Part shown: positions 20,858 through 33,300 of the stretch, in pieces
Layout: every line of letters begins with the position of its first letter
How positions within the stretch are numbered: the first letter of the stretch is position 1
NCBI GenBank assembly: GCA_039583875.1
Contig: CM077159.1
Location: forward strand, 890,812-954,811
DNA length: 64,000 nucleotides
Direction of reading: 5' to 3'
From: Platanthera guangdongensis
Lineage: Eukaryota > Streptophyta > Magnoliopsida > Asparagales > Orchidaceae
Position numbers and translations under genes: made by a program
Notes under the pieces: generated by a model
What the model was told of the DNA's origin: nothing
The model's input: the letters and a program-made list of their open reading frames with translations, nothing else
Database searches by the model: none

Positions 20858-23039
20858 TGTAACGCCCCGAAACTCAAAGGTAAAAAGGGGGATGTTTTGG
20901 GCCAGTTTGAGTTCTGGCTGCAGGCACACGGCGTGGGACACGGGCGTGTCCCAGGGCGTGTCAAGCCTGTGTCGACACTAAGGCGGGAAGTCGACACTCT
21001 GATCTCGACATTGTGTCGAGACTGGGTACACGGCCTATGACACGGGCGTGTCGCAGGGCGTGTCAGCCCGTGTCGACACTCGTCCCGCGAAGTCAACACT
21101 TTGGTGTCGACAATGTGTCGAGACATGGCACACGGCCTGCGACACGGGCGTGTCGCAGGGAGTGTCGACCCGTGTCGACACTTAGCCGCGAAGTGTCGAG
21201 ACCGTGTACACGGCTTGGAGCCCAGGCGTGTCAATGTGACACGGGTAGGGACACGGGCGTGTCCTAGAACCCGTGCAGTGCTCGGGTTGAAAATGGGGAA
21301 AAATCATGGTGTACACGGCCGGCTACACGGCCGTGTCAGGTGGAACACGGGCGTGTCAGCTCGAACACGGGCGTGTTCGATACCCGTGTGAGGTTCCAGG
21401 TGATTCGATTTTGACGGCGAATGAGGCACACGGCCCTGGACACGGGCGTGTGCCAGGCCGTGTTCGGTCCAGATTGGGCATTTCAGCCCCGAATCGAAGC
21501 CGTTCATTTCTTTAACTGAAGATCCAACGGCTGGGGGTTGTTCCTGAAGGGATATACCCGAGTTTGGGCTTCCAAAACCCTTACTTTTCATCCCTTATTC
21601 TCTTTCTAAGTCCTTAGTGAAAGAGGAGAGCCAAGAGTGGAAGAGGAGCTAGATCCGCCATTGGAGGAGCTTCGGAGCTCCGAATCGCAAGCCGACTCCG
21701 GATCCACGGAGGCAACGCTAGTGCGGTGGTTTTCATTCGATTACTTTTCAATGGCGCCAAAGAGGAACTCAAGGGTAACGATCCTCATCTTGAGCATGAG
21801 TAGCTCTCTTTCTTTGCATAGGAAGCCCGCTCTCTCGAGTTTGCGGAGAGTTGGAGGCGTTCCTTCGGGTAGATATGTGAAGTCCCCGTTGTTTAGAGTC
21901 CGTAAGCGAGAACGGACATAGGCATGATGTGTGAAGCCTACCCGGACATGTTGGTCTGGATCGGTGATGTTGCATTGCATAATGCCGGAGAAGACTCCGT
22001 GCTATTGGTTGCTTTTCGGGTTTTCTACGCGGTAGATTGCAGCAGGGAGCCTTGGGGACTAACCCAAGGTGCACCCGGAAAACTGGGCGGATACGAGATC
22101 TTGCCAACTTGGTGGCCTGAGAGCCAGCTTGAACATAATCTGATTATGTGAAATGTGATGGAAATGGGACTCGGTAGAAGTTTGACCTGCGCATATGGTT
22201 TAAATTACCGTTGCGGGCGCATATGGTTTAAATTACCGTTGTGTTGTGAGCACGGGTTAGATGGAAGCGTACCCATTCTATGTCGTTCGGATTAGAGCCG
22301 TTGGCATAGATGAGAGTCTTCGGCGGTCTATGGTTTTAATTACCGTGACCCATGCCGGGAAGACAAACTGCTCATTGTTTGGCCGTCCAAAGGGGATGGT
22401 GGTGAGTCGGCAGACTTAGACTGCGTTCACCGAGAATGTGCCCTGAGTGCACGGGGTGTGTGGCCGTTGAGCCTCCGCCTGTGATGTAATGGCTATATAT
22501 ATTGCTCGCTTGTGCTAATGAAATGCAGGGAAGGAGCATCGCCGCCCCGAGTTGGGGGCGGGATCGTTATAATTTGGTCAGCATTGCTGACCGTTGCCTT
22601 GTTTTGCCACCGTGCGGTGGTTTGTTGCTTGCAGGTGCAGCTGGACCAAGCGGTCAATAGCGGGCTAAAGCCCGAATGCGAAGCCGTCCCTTGAGGGCCT
22701 AATTGGAAATGTTTTACTGCTTTATTCATGTGTGACCGGCCTGCGTGCCGTGGTTTGTAAAACATGTAATTTGAAGTGAAACATCTTGTAAAGCCTTAAG
22801 GCTTATTTTTGGGTATTTTGTATAACATTCATATTTCTGTATTAGTGGACATTCGTGCTTGTGCGCTGGGTTCTTTGTTTCAACCTTTATAAACTGCTTC
22901 CGCTAGAATGCTCTGTGTAGGACGTTGAGCTTGGTTGGATGGTTTCCATAAGTAACCACCCGGTCTGTCTGTAGTATATAGCGTCGGGCCCCGGCCGGAT
23001 CTACTGCTATATGCTATGCGACAGATAGGGGGTGTTACA
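20858..23039 (+). repeat. 5' LTR of element C
   Basis: 2182 bp, TGTAACGCCCC to GGGTGTTACA. GACACGGGCGTGTC-type words fill about 20925-21470, mixed with GTGTCGACAC palindromes. Two copies of GCGCATATGGTTTAAATTACCGTT stand in tandem near 22190-22240 (split here to its core CATATGGTTTAAATTACCG). No credible gene. Confidence 0.93.
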
Positions 23040-23042
23040 ATT

Positions 23043-23052
23043 TGGTATCAGA
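23043..23052 (+). other. Primer-binding site of element C
   Basis: TGGTATCAGA, ten bases complementary to initiator-Met tRNA, three bases after the LTR end. Confidence 0.85.
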
Positions 23053-23081
23053 CTACTGGTTTTGGTCGGGCTTAAAGTGAA

Positions 23082-23115
23082 TTCGTGGGCGAATTCTTTT
23101 TAAGGGGTGGTGAGC
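23082..23115 (+). other. Polypurine-hairpin-like motif in the leader of C
   Basis: GAATTCGTGGGCGAATTC followed by TTTTTAAGGGGTGGTGAG resembles the motif in front of the 3' LTR (AATTTCGTGGACGAAATT then TTTTAAGAGGGGTAGAG). Leaders of B and D hold decayed versions near 19680-19710 and 36330-36360. Its role is unknown; packaging or a duplicated priming site are guesses. Confidence 0.5.
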
Positions 23116-23264
23116 ACATTGTGTGCGTCATCGTAATAACAGTAAAAAGAACCCATGAATGTCCACTTAGGAATGAAAATACTCGTGTTTGAGGAACCTG
23201 CGTGTTCCTATAATTGCTGTTTGCAATTTATTTGGTCGCTTAACGGTGTTTTGTACCACTATAG

Positions 23265-24419
23265 GTGACCCGAAGTGGTGTTGGGCCGTCAGAACGCCGA
23301 GTTTCTGAGGCTAGTAGTGCACCGGATGTTGCTCCTGCAACACCTCTATCGGCGGAGAATATACGATTGGTGGCTGAAGCGGTGTTGGCCGTGATCAATG
23401 CGCAGCCTGGAAGGCAAGCGCAGCAGCCCGCTCCTGTGATGGAGCAAGTACCTCTTCAAGATGCTGAGCCGAGGAGGGTGGAGCAAGTGGTTGTGGAACC
23501 GATAGTGCCAAGGATGGCAACTGAGAGGCAGCTAAAGCATGTAATGAGCTTTAACCCTCCGTTATTCTCGGGGTTGGGAACCCCATCTCAGGCTGAAGAC
23601 TGGCTCTCCAGGGTGAAGAGAGTCATGACAGCGATGGAGACGGAGGAGTGGCAAATGACCACCATCGCTACGTTCCTTTTGGACAGCGAAGCAAGGATGT
23701 GGTGGGAAGGATTGGAGCTGCACTTACTGAGAGGTAAGAAACTTGGTGATGTCTCGATAGAGGAGTTCTCGAGATTGTTCTTGGCTAGATACCTTTCTTC
23801 GACGCAGAAGATAGCGTTGGAGAATGAATTTCTGAAGTTGGTTCAGTGTGAGAAGAGCGTGGATGAATATCTCCACGAGTTCACTCGTTTGAGTCGGTAT
23901 GCTAGCTCCACCATCATAGATGAGGAGCGCAAGACTAATCGCTTCTATGAAGGGCTGAGAGATGAGTTGAGATTATTGCTTTCGGGGCCGATGACGCAGG
24001 GTTTCTTAACCTTGGTCAATACTGCCCGGTCCTTGGAGAAGGACATGAAGAATGTGCAGGCAAAGAAAAGCTTGGGCGAGAAGAAATCTGGGTTCAAAGT
24101 GCCGACTACTTCAAAGTCTGGCTATCAAAGATTCTTTAAGAAGCATAGGACTTCGGGTCCAGCTCCTTCTGGTGCTTCTGGGGCGACTACGAGTCGGACC
24201 CCGGGTGCGTGTTTTACTTGTGGCAAGACGGGGCATTTTGCCCGTGACTGTTGGAGCGGACGTCCTAAGTCCGAGAGAAGGACGGGAGCTACCTATGAAG
24301 AGAAGGGTAAGGCGGTGGAGTCGACCGCATCCCACTATGCTCCGGCCCAACCAAGGGTCTACAATCTTGGCCAACAGGAGGCCATTAAACAAGCTGATGT
24401 GGTGACAGGTATGATTTGA
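23265..24419 (+). CDS. gag: Gag of element C (unspliced form)
   Basis: 384 codons from GTG at 23265 to TGA at 24417-24419. In order: variable Ala/Pro/Gln-rich N-terminus (1-90), capsid-type retrotransposon Gag domain (about 94-260; FNPPLFSGLGTP, DWLSRVKRVM, ARMWWEG, RFYEGLRDEL), basic linker, zinc knuckle CFTCGKTGHFARDC at about 316-329, then YNLGQQEAIKQADVVTG. No ATG is present near the start and TAG precedes GTG in frame, so either GTG is used or a short upstream exon supplies the start. The last ten bases lie in a likely intron (24409-24484). If it is removed, the frame continues into protease. The product forms the particle shell and binds RNA. Its frame is undamaged, unlike its B sibling. 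Confidence 0.88.
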   Translation: MTRSGVGPSERRVSEASSAPDVAPATPLSAENIRLVAEAVLAVINAQPGRQAQQPAPVMEQVPLQDAEPRRVEQVVVEPIVPRMATERQLKHVMSFNPPLFSGLGTPSQAEDWLSRVKRVMTAMETEEWQMTTIATFLLDSEARMWWEGLELHLLRGKKLGDVSIEEFSRLFLARYLSSTQKIALENEFLKLVQCEKSVDEYLHEFTRLSRYASSTIIDEERKTNRFYEGLRDELRLLLSGPMTQGFLTLVNTARSLEKDMKNVQAKKSLGEKKSGFKVPTTSKSGYQRFFKKHRTSGPAPSGASGATTSRTPGACFTCGKTGHFARDCWSGRPKSERRTGATYEEKGKAVESTASHYAPAQPRVYNLGQQEAIKQADVVTGMI

Positions 24420-24484
24420 TTTATAGCAAGTCAATTTCTTTATATGCTTGTTATGCACATGTTACCTTACCACTACTTGTTTAG
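24409..24484 (+). other. Candidate intron at the gag-protease junction, element C
   Basis: 76 nt, AT-rich, begins GTATGA after ACAG and ends TTGTTTAG before GA. Removing it joins Val-Thr-Gly of Gag to the protease frame without a shift (phase 1). Left in, TGA at 24417-24419 ends Gag. The sibling introns at 30253-30344 and 37640-37731 share position, phase and GT...AG ends but differ in length and sequence. Confidence 0.75.
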
Positions 24485-27400
24485 GATTTGTATTGATTTG
24501 TGAAAATCCGGCACGAGCACTCTTCGATACGGGAGCTTCACACTCCTTCTTGTCCGAAGGATTTGTATCACGCATCGGAGCCCCTTCTTCGATGACAATG
24601 GACAAGTTGTATGTGTTGTTGCCCAATGGGTGTTCGATGCGAGCGGATAGGATCTGCGATGTTAAGATTCGTATTGGGGAGTAGGAGTTTGACCTACGGG
24701 CGTCCTTACTTCCGTTGGTGGAGTTCGACGTCATATTTGGCATGGACTGGCTCTCGGAGCAGCAGGCCCATATAGATTGCGGTAGTAAGGAAGTCAAGCT
24801 AGGAGCAAGTCGTGAGACGACTTTTACGGGCTTAAAGGGGTCGAGCAAGACGTTGATGTCTGCTCTTCAGGTGGTGAAGGCGGTTCGTGCCGGAGCAAAA
24901 ATGTTCTTTACACTAGTGGAGGTTGCAAAGCCGAAGCCCGCGTTGGATTGTATTTCAGTGGTATCGGAATACCCTGATGTGTTCCCCGCAGATCTTCCTG
25001 GAGCCCCGCCTCAGCGGGAGATAGATTTTACGATCGAGCTAGTGCCAGGTGCAAAGCCTGTGTCACGATCTCCGTATCGGCTAGCGCCTAAGGAAATGGC
25101 GGAGCTGAAAGTTCAACTGCAAGAGTTGTTGGAGCAAGGGTATGTGCGCCCGAGTTCTTCGCCTTGGAGCGCACCGGTCCTCTTTGTTAAGAAGAAGGAC
25201 GGAAGCTTGAGGTTATGTATTTATTATCGGGAGCTAAACAAGCTGACGGAGAAGAACAAGTACCCGATCCCCCGGATTGATGATCTCTTCGATCAGTTAG
25301 TCGGGTCGACGGTGTACTCGAAGCTGGATCTCAAGGCTGGGTACTATCAGCTGCGGATAAGGGAGAGTGATATCCCGAAGACAGCATTTAGTACGAGATA
25401 CGGGCATTATGAGTTTATGGTCATGCCGTTTGGGCTGACTAATGCGCCGTCAGTGTTCATGGATTTGATGAACAGGACGTTCAGGGAGTACTTGGACCAT
25501 TTTGTGATCGTCTTCATCGACGATATTTTGGTGTACTCGCAAAGTGAGGAAGATCACTTCAAGCATCTTCATTTGGTGTTGGAGACGCTAAGGAGAAATC
25601 AATTGTATGCCAAGTTCTCGAAGTGCGAGTTTTGGCTATCCTCAGTAGCATTCCTCGGGCATATAGTGAGTGGAGAGGGTATTGCTGTGGATCCGACGAA
25701 GATTGTTGCGATACGGGAGTGGCCTGAGCTTGCTACGGTAGCAGAAGTCCAGAGCTTTTTGGGGCTTGCCGGCTATTATAGGCGCTTCGTAGAGAACTTC
25801 TCGCGGATAGCGTTACCTCTCACTACTTTGACGAGGAAGGAGCATAAGTTCGTTTGGACGCCGGAGTGCGCGCGAGCTTTTGAAGAATTGAAGTGTCGGT
25901 TGACCACGGCGCCTGTGCTGAGTTCGCCGGTTGGGACCGAAGGCTATGAAATATATATTGATGCTTCGGGCAGCGGTTTGGGTTGCGTGCTATTGCAACA
26001 CGGAAGCGTGATAGCTTATGGATCGAGACAACTAAAAGTGCACGAGAGGAATTATCCGGTCCATGACTTGGAGTTAGCGGCCGTGATTTTTTCCTTGAAG
26101 CTGTGGAGACACTATTTGTACGGTGTGAAGATTGATATCTACACCGATCACAAGATCCTAAAGTATCTAATAGATCAGAAGGATCTTAATATGCGGCAGC
26201 GTAGATGGATGGAGTTCCTGGGGGACTATACATTCAAGATCCACTACGTGCCTGGCAAAGGGAATGCAGTTGCGGATGCGTTGAGTCGCCGAGCCCCAGC
26301 TCAAGCCAATTGGCTATCAGTGCACGATGAGCGGTTGGTGCGGGAGTTGGAGGCTCTGGAGATTGTTTGTGTGGATAAGCAAACAAGTGCTGAAGCAGTT
26401 CTGAATTGGACTGAAGTCCAATATGACCTGGCTGATCGGATTCGGCAGGCCTTGGATATGGATGCTCATATGAAGCAGTTCATGATAGAGGCTCTGGATG
26501 GGTCAAATTCCCAATTCGTCGTGGAGTACGGATTGCTATGGAAAGACGGTCGTCTGTGCGTCCCTTGTGTGGGCAATTTACGGGTGGAGTTGTTGTACGA
26601 GGCGCACCATACCAAGTACTCGATTCACCCGGGGAGCACGAAGATGTACCGTGACGTGAAGAAACTGTTTTGGTGGCCGGGTCTAAAGAAAGATGTGGCG
26701 CTCTACGTAGCGAAGTGCCAAACTTGCGCCTTGGTGAAGGCGGAGTGCCAAAAGCCGGGAGGATTTCTTAAGTCCTTGTCTATTCCAGAGTGGAAATTTG
26801 ACGACATCTCTATAGACTTTATGCACGGTTTGCCAAGGTCGCAAAATGGAAACGACGCCATTTGGGTGGTTGTTGATCGATTAACGAAGGTGTCGCATTT
26901 TATTCCGCATAGGAAGGATGATCCGGTGGAGAAGCTGGCAAAGCTTTATGTGGATAACATAGTGCGGCTTCATGGTGTGCCCCGCAGCATCGTGAGTGAC
27001 CGAGATGGGCGGTTCACGTCCAATGATTGGAGGCTGATGCAGCAAATGTTGGGAACAAAGCTGAAATTCAGCACAGCCTTCCATCCACAAACGGATGGGC
27101 AGACCGAGAGGGTTAATAGAACCATGGAAGACTTGCTTCGCATGTGTGTCTTGGATTTCAGAAAGCAATGGGAAGACCACCTTTATTTGGTGGAGTTCGC
27201 ATACAACAACAGCTACCAAGCGAGTATTCAGATGGCGCCTTTCGAGGCCCTATATGGTAGGAAATGTCGCACGCCGTTGTCTTGGTTAGAAACGGGTGAG
27301 TCAAAATTGTATAAGCGATCGGAAGTCGAGAATGCTACTTCTTTGGTGAGAACCATTCGGGAGAGGTTGCTTATCGCTCAGGACCGGCAAGCAAAGTACT

Positions 27401-27894
27401 ATAATGCCAAGCACAGGAACGTGGAGTTCGCTGTGGGCGATTATGTATACTTGAAGATAAAGCCATTCAAGGGTGTCTCGCGGGTGCGGCGATTGAAAAA
27501 GCTAAGCCCGAGGTACCTTGGACCGTTCGAGGTTCTGGAGCGAGTTGGAGAAGCGGCCTATAGGTTGAAGCTTTCAGTGGAGCTAAGTGGTTTACATGAT
27601 GTATTCCATATTTCGGTGCTTCGGAAGGCGGTGCAAGAGCCTACGCAAGTGATCGCGGTTGATCAAGTGCCGGTGGATAGTGGGCTAACGACAAAGGTCA
27701 AGCCCGTGCGGATTGAGGACTCGGAGGTTAAGCGGCTACGCAATAAAGAGATCAGGATGGTCAAGGTCCGGTGGGACAATTGCGGTCGTGAGGAGCTCTC
27801 TTGGGAGCGAGAGCAGACTATGCTTGACGAGTATCCGGAGTTGTTCCGCTCAGGTACAAAATTTTGGTTTTGTACATGTCTTTCTTTTATGTAA
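24485..27894 (+). pseudogene. pol: Pol polyprotein of element C, one stop short of open
   Basis: Protease: FDTGASHSF with Asp at 24526-24528. A lone TAG at 24682-24684 follows; from 24685 the frame is open to TAA at 27892-27894. [13 protein letters not shown] carries Tyr where the B and D siblings have Asp; the catalytic box is FIDDILVY (Asp codons at 25519 and 25522). RNase [16 protein letters not shown], then [10 protein letters not shown] and DALSRR. Integrase: zinc domain [11 protein letters not shown] ... CQTC, then core residues Asp in SIDFMHG, Asp in SDRDGRF and Glu in [14 protein letters not shown] and [14 protein letters not shown] in the C-terminal domain; and a Tekay chromodomain-like tail ([18 protein letters not shown]). 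It would act in cytoplasmic particles and in nuclear integration. The stop and the Asp-to-Tyr change argue against activity of this copy. Confidence 0.93.
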
Positions 27895-27929
27895 TTTCGT
27901 GGACGAAATTCTTTTAAGAGGGGTAGAGT
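27892..27929 (+). other. Pre-LTR hairpin and polypurine tract of element C
   Basis: AATTTCGTGGACGAAATT forms a short hairpin (arms AATTTCG and CGAAATT), then TTTTAAGAGGGGTAGAG abuts the LTR. Equivalent motifs: 33790-33826 in B, 41178-41214 in D, and a weaker form near 13545-13575 (minus) in F. Confidence 0.8.
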
Positions 27930-30114
27930 TGTAACGCCCCGAAACTCAAAGGTAAAAAGGGGTATGTTTTGGGCCAGTTTGAGTTCTGGCTGCAAGCACA
28001 CGGCCTGGGACACGGGCGTGTCCCAGGGCGTGTCAAGCCTGTGTCGACACTAAGGCGGGAAGTCGACACTCTGATCTCGACATTGTGTCGAGACTGGGCA
28101 CACGGCCTGCGACACGGGCGTGTCGCAGGGCGTGTCAGCCCGTGTCGACACTCGTCCCGCGAAGTCGACACTTTGGTGTCGATAATGTGTCGAGACATGG
28201 CACACGGCCTGCGACACGGGCGTGTCGCAGGGCGTGTCGACCCGTGTCGACACTTAGCCACGAAGTGTCGAGACAGTGTACACGGCTTGGAGCCCAGGCG
28301 TGTCAATGTGACACGGGTAGGGACACGGGCGTGTCCTAGAACCCGTGCAGTGCTCGGGTTGAAAATGGGGAAAAATCATGGTGTACACGGCCGGCTACAC
28401 GGCCGTGTCAGGTGGAACACGGGCGTGTCAGCTCGAACACGGGCGTGTTCGATACCCTTGTGAGGTTCCAGGTGATTCGATTTTGACGGCGAATGAGTCA
28501 CACGGCCCTGGACACGGGCGTGTGCCAGGCCGTGTTCGGTGCAGATTGGGCATTTCAGCCCCGAATCGAAGCCGTTCATTTCTTTAACTGAAGATCCAAC
28601 GGCTGGGGGTTGTTCCTGAAGGGATATACCCGAGTTTGGACTTCCAAAACCCTTACTTTTCATCCCTTATTCTCTTTCTAAGTCCTTAGTGAAAGAGGAG
28701 AGCCAAGAGTGGAAGAGGAGCTAGATCCGCCATTGGAGGAGCTTCGGAGCTCCGAATCGCAAGCCGACTCCGGATCCACGGAGGCAACGCTAGTGCGGTG
28801 GTTTTCATCTGATTACTTTTCAATGGCGCCAAAGAGGAACTCAAGGGTAACGATCCTCATCTTGAGCATGAGTAGCTCTCTTTCTTTGCATAGGAAGCCC
28901 GCTCTCGCGAGTTTGCGGAGAGTTGGAGGCGTTCCTTCGGGTAGATATGTGAAGTCCCCGTTGTTTAGAGTCCGTAAGCGAGAACGGACATAGGCATGAT
29001 GCGTGAAGCCTACCCGGACATGTTGGTCTGGATCGGTGATGTTGCATTGCATAATGCCGGAGAAGACTCCGTGCTATTGGTTGCTTTTCGGGTTTTCTAC
29101 GCGGTAGATTGCAGCAGGGAGCCTTGGGGACTAACACAAAGGTACACCCGGAAAACTGGGCGGATACGAGATCTTGCCAACTTGGTGGCCTGAGAGCCAG
29201 CTTGAACATAATCTGATTATGTGAAATGTGATGGAAATGGGACTCGGTAGAAGTTTGACCTGCGCATATGGTTTAAATTACCGTTACGGGCGCATATGGT
29301 TTAAATTACCGTTGCGTTGTGAGCACGGGTTAGATGGAACCGTACCCATTCTATGTCGTTCGGATTAGAGCCGTTGGCATAGATGAGAGTCTTCGGCGGT
29401 CTATGGTTTTAATTACCGTGACCTATGCCGGGAAGACAAACTGCTCATTGTTTGGCCGTCCAAAGGGGATGGTGGTGAGTCGGCAGACTTAGACTGCGTT
29501 CACCGAGAATGTGCCCTGAGTGCACGGGGTGTGTGGCCGTTGAGCCTCTGCCTGTGATGTAATGGCTATATATATATTGCTCGCTTGTGCTAATGAAATG
29601 CAGGGAAGGAGCATCGCCGCCCCGAGTTGGGGGCGGGATTGTTATAATTTGGTCAGCATTGCTGACCGTTGCCTTGTTTTGCCACCGTGCGGTGGTTTGT
29701 TGCTTGCAGGTGCAGCTGGACCAAGCGGTCAATAGCGGGCTAAAGCCCGAATGCGAAGCCGGCCCTTGAGGGCCTAATTGGAAATGTTTTACTGCTTTAT
29801 TCATGTGTGACCGGCCTGCGTGCCGTGGTTTGTAAAACATGTAATTTGAAGTGAAACATCTTGTAAAGCCTTAAGGCTTATTTTTGGGTATTTTGTATAA
29901 CATTCCTATTTCTGTATTAGTGGACATTCGTGCGTGTACGCTGGGTTCTTTGTTTCAACCTTTATAAACTGCTTCCGCTAGAATGCTCTGTGTAGGACGT
30001 TGAGATTGGTTGGATGGTTTCCATAAGTAACCACCCGGTCTGTCTGTTGTATATGGCGTCGGGCCCCGGCCGGACCTACTGCTATATGCTATGCGACGGA
30101 TAGGGGGTGTTACA
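27930..30114 (+). repeat. 3' LTR of element C
   Basis: 2185 bp, the partner of 20858-23039. The array of GACACGGGCGTGTC words is at about 27998-28540. Differences between the two LTRs concentrate in the first 400 bp (about eleven), many of them C/T or G/A changes at CG. It ends GGTGTTACA immediately before target-duplication CAAAG. Confidence 0.93.
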
Positions 30115-30252
30115 CAAAGAGTGAAAAGAAGGCGGGTGCATCTTATGCGGAAAAAGGAAAGGCGGTGGTGGATTCCTCTGCCTCGCAGGCGCAACCCCGG
30201 GTCTACAATCTTGGCCTGCAAGAGGCCATCAAGCAGAGTGACGTGGTCACAG
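30115..30252 (+). pseudogene. gag: Gag of element B, C-terminal remainder
   Basis: The sequence after element C resumes Gag with SEKKAGASYAEKGKAV and continues to the conserved [18 protein letters not shown] end. The first five bases are the target duplication. Here the A-run at 30150-30156 has five A, and the frame to the intron is intact; copy D has one A fewer and a frameshift. Confidence 0.85.
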
Positions 30253-30344
30253 GTATGAGTTTAGTTTTGCATCTGCTATTTGTTTGTATGTTTTGCTTAG
30301 TCCTCCTATGTTTGCGGTTTGTGTGTGTGACATGGTTGTCATAG
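30253..30344 (+). other. Candidate gag-protease intron, element B
   Basis: 92 nt from GTATGAG to GTCATAG, phase 1, near-identical to the intron of copy D. It includes a T-rich middle and an internal TTGCTTAG that could serve as an alternative acceptor. Splicing at the final AG joins Val-Thr-Gly to PheValMetIle in the protease frame. Confidence 0.72.
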
Positions 30345-33300
30345 GCTTTGTGATGATTCGGGACACGCTGGCGCGAGCACTGTTTGATACAGGTGCATCG
30401 CATTCTTTTCTGTCTAGCGAATTTATTACGCGGCTTGGGATACCCAGTCGTGCAAAGACAGATAGCGTCAGAGTGGTGTTGCCGAATGGCTGTTGGATGC
30501 TAGCGGATCAAGCTTGCGATGTCGCGGTTCAGTTAGGAAGTCTGGATTTTCGTTTAACTGCATTTGTTTTGCCAATATCGTAATTCGATGAGATTTTTGG
30601 GATGGATTGGCTTGCGGAGCAGCATGCTATGATTGATTGCCAGTCCAAAGAAATCACGTTGGGCCAGAATACCGAACAGGAGACCAAGTTCGCGGGTATG
30701 CGAGGAGTAGGCGGGACGTTGATGTCTGCACTCCAGGTAGTCAAAGCTATTCGGAAGGGTGCGGAGTGTTACTTTGCACTAATTCAGGCTGTTGAGCCTA
30801 AGGACAATGTGTGCGAGGTTCCGATTGTGGTAGACTTTACAGATGTGTTTCTCGCGATCTCCCTGGGCTACCACCCCAGCGAGAGATTGACTTCACAATC
30901 GAGTTGGTGCCAGGTGCGAAACCTGTGGCCCGCTCGCCATATCGCGTTGTGCCTAAAGAGATGGCTGAGTTGAAGGTTCAACTACAAGAAATGCTAGAGC
31001 AAGGTTATATCTGCCCAAGTATGTCACCTTGGAGCGCGCCTGTGCTTTTTGTAAAGAAGAAAGATGGTGGATTGCGATTGTGTATCGACTATCGTGAACT
31101 GAATAAGCTGACCGAGAAGAATAAGTATCCGATACCTCAGATTGATGAGTTATTCGATCAGTTGGTGGGCTCGACCGTCTATTCGAAATTGGACCTGAAG
31201 TCTGGTTATTACCAGTTAAGAATTCGGGAAGGTGACATTCCCAAAACCGCATTTGGAACGCGTTATGGGCACTATGAGTTCACAGTCATGCCATTTAGAC
31301 AGTGCAATGCGCCCTCGGTGTTTATGGATCTGATGCACCGTATTTTTCGCGAGTACCTGGATCTGTTTGTGATTGTGTTCATTGATGACATCCTGGTGTA
31401 CTCGAAGTCCAAAGCCGAGCATGAAATTCACTTGCGGTTGGTGTTGAACACGTTGAGGCAAAATCAGCTATATGCCAAGTTCTCGAAATGCGAGTTTTGG
31501 CTATCGTCAGTGGCATTTTTGGGCCATGTGGTGAGTGGAGCGGGCATTGCAGTGGATCCAGCAAAGATAAGAGCCATACAAGAGTGGCCAATGTTGTCTT
31601 CCGTGGCCGAGGTCAGGAGTTTCCTTGGACTTGCGGGCTACTATAGAAGATTTGTGGAGAACTTCTCGCGGATCGCTTTGCCGCTAACCACACTGACGCG
31701 AAAAGATCAGAAGTTTGTTTGGACGCCAGAGTGCGCACGTGCTTTTGAAGAGCTGAAGGATCGGTTGACCACGGCGCCGGTGTTGTCTTCGCCATGTGGA
31801 ACCGATGGATTTGTGATTTATAGTGATGCCTCAGGGAGCGGCTTAGGCTGCGTTCTTCTGCAGAATGGAAAGGTGATTGCTTATGCCTCACGCCAGCTAA
31901 AGGTGCACGAGTGAAACTATCCCGTCCATGATTTGGAATTAGTGGCGGTTATTTTTGCACTCAAGTTGTGGCGACACTACCTTTATGGAGTGAAGGTGGA
32001 GATCTATACCGATCATAAGAGCCTAAAGTATCTTTTGGAGCAAAAAGACTTGAACATGCGACAACGAAGGTGGTTAGAGTTCCTTGGGGACTACACTTAC
32101 GAGATTCACTATACGCCCGGGAAGGGGAATGTTGTCGCGGATGCTTTGAGTCGGCGAGTTCCGGCTAGAGCAAATTGGTTACAAAGGCATGATGAGCGTC
32201 TTATCCAGGAACTGGAGGCATTGGAGATCTATTGTGTTGACAAGAATTCCATTGCCATTGCATGTTTGAATTGGACTGAGGTGCAATATGACCTTGCAGA
32301 CCGAGTTCGACGGGAAACGGAGTTGGATGAAGATCTCTTGCGCTATGTGAATGAAGGGCCAGAAGGCAAATTCACCTGGAATGACGGTCTTTTGCGAAAA
32401 GAGGGCCGTTTGTGCGTCCCGAACATGGGGAAATTGAGGGAAGAACTGCTGTATGAAGCGCATTATACAAAATATTCCATTCACCCCGGGAGCACAAAGA
32501 TGTTCAACGATATGAAGAAGCTTTTCTGGTGGCCAGGGCTCAAGAAAGATGTTGCCCTTTATGTCTCTAAATGCCAAACATGTGCGATGATGAAGGCGGA
32601 GTGCCAAAAGCCGGGCGGTTATTTGAAGTCACTACCGATCCCAGAGTGGAAATTTAATGAGATTTCCATGGATTTTGTGCATGGGTTGCCAAGATCGCAG
32701 CGAGGAAATGATTCCATTTGGGTGATTGTTGACCGGCTAACGAAAGTGGCACATTTTCTCCCGAACAGGCGGGATGATTCAGTTGAAAGTTTGGCAAAGT
32801 TATATGTTGACCAAATTGTGCGGCTTCATGGTGTTCCTCGGAGCATCGTAAGTGATCGAGATGGGCGATTCACGTCAAATGATTGGAGGCTAGTTCACCG
32901 ACTGTTGGGCACAAAATTGAATTTCAGTACATCCTTTCATCCCCAAACGGATGGCCAAACTGAACGTACCAACAGAACAATGGAGGACATGCTCCGAATG
33001 TGCGCCCTTGACTTCGGAAAGAGATGGGAAGACCAGCTTTATATGGTAGAGTTTGCATATAATAACAGCTACCGGGCGAGCATTGGGATGGCACCATATG
33101 AAGCCATATATGGAAGGAAGTGCCGTACTCCCTTGGCTTGGGTAGAAGCGGGTGAAGCCCGGGTTTTTAAACCAAATGAGGTGGAGGAAGCAAACTCAAC
33201 CATCTGGACTATTCGAGAGAGATTGCTTATTGCTCAAGATCGACAAGCGAAGTACTACAACGCCAAGCACCGGAACGTAGAATTTGCGGTTGGAGATTGG

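Larger units (their letters stand above)
20858..30114 (+). mobile_element. Complete Tekay-type retrotransposon C nested in gag of B
   Basis: 9257 bp with LTRs 20858-23039 and 27930-30114 and a perfect 5-bp target duplication CAAAG (20853-20857 and 30115-30119). Gag is open and pol has a single in-frame stop. A hand comparison of the LTRs finds about 37 differences in 2183 bp, near 1.7 percent, so the insertion is recent in evolutionary terms. It belongs to a related but distinct family from B/D: gag and pol align throughout, but the LTRs differ beyond their termini and array words. Confidence 0.95.
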
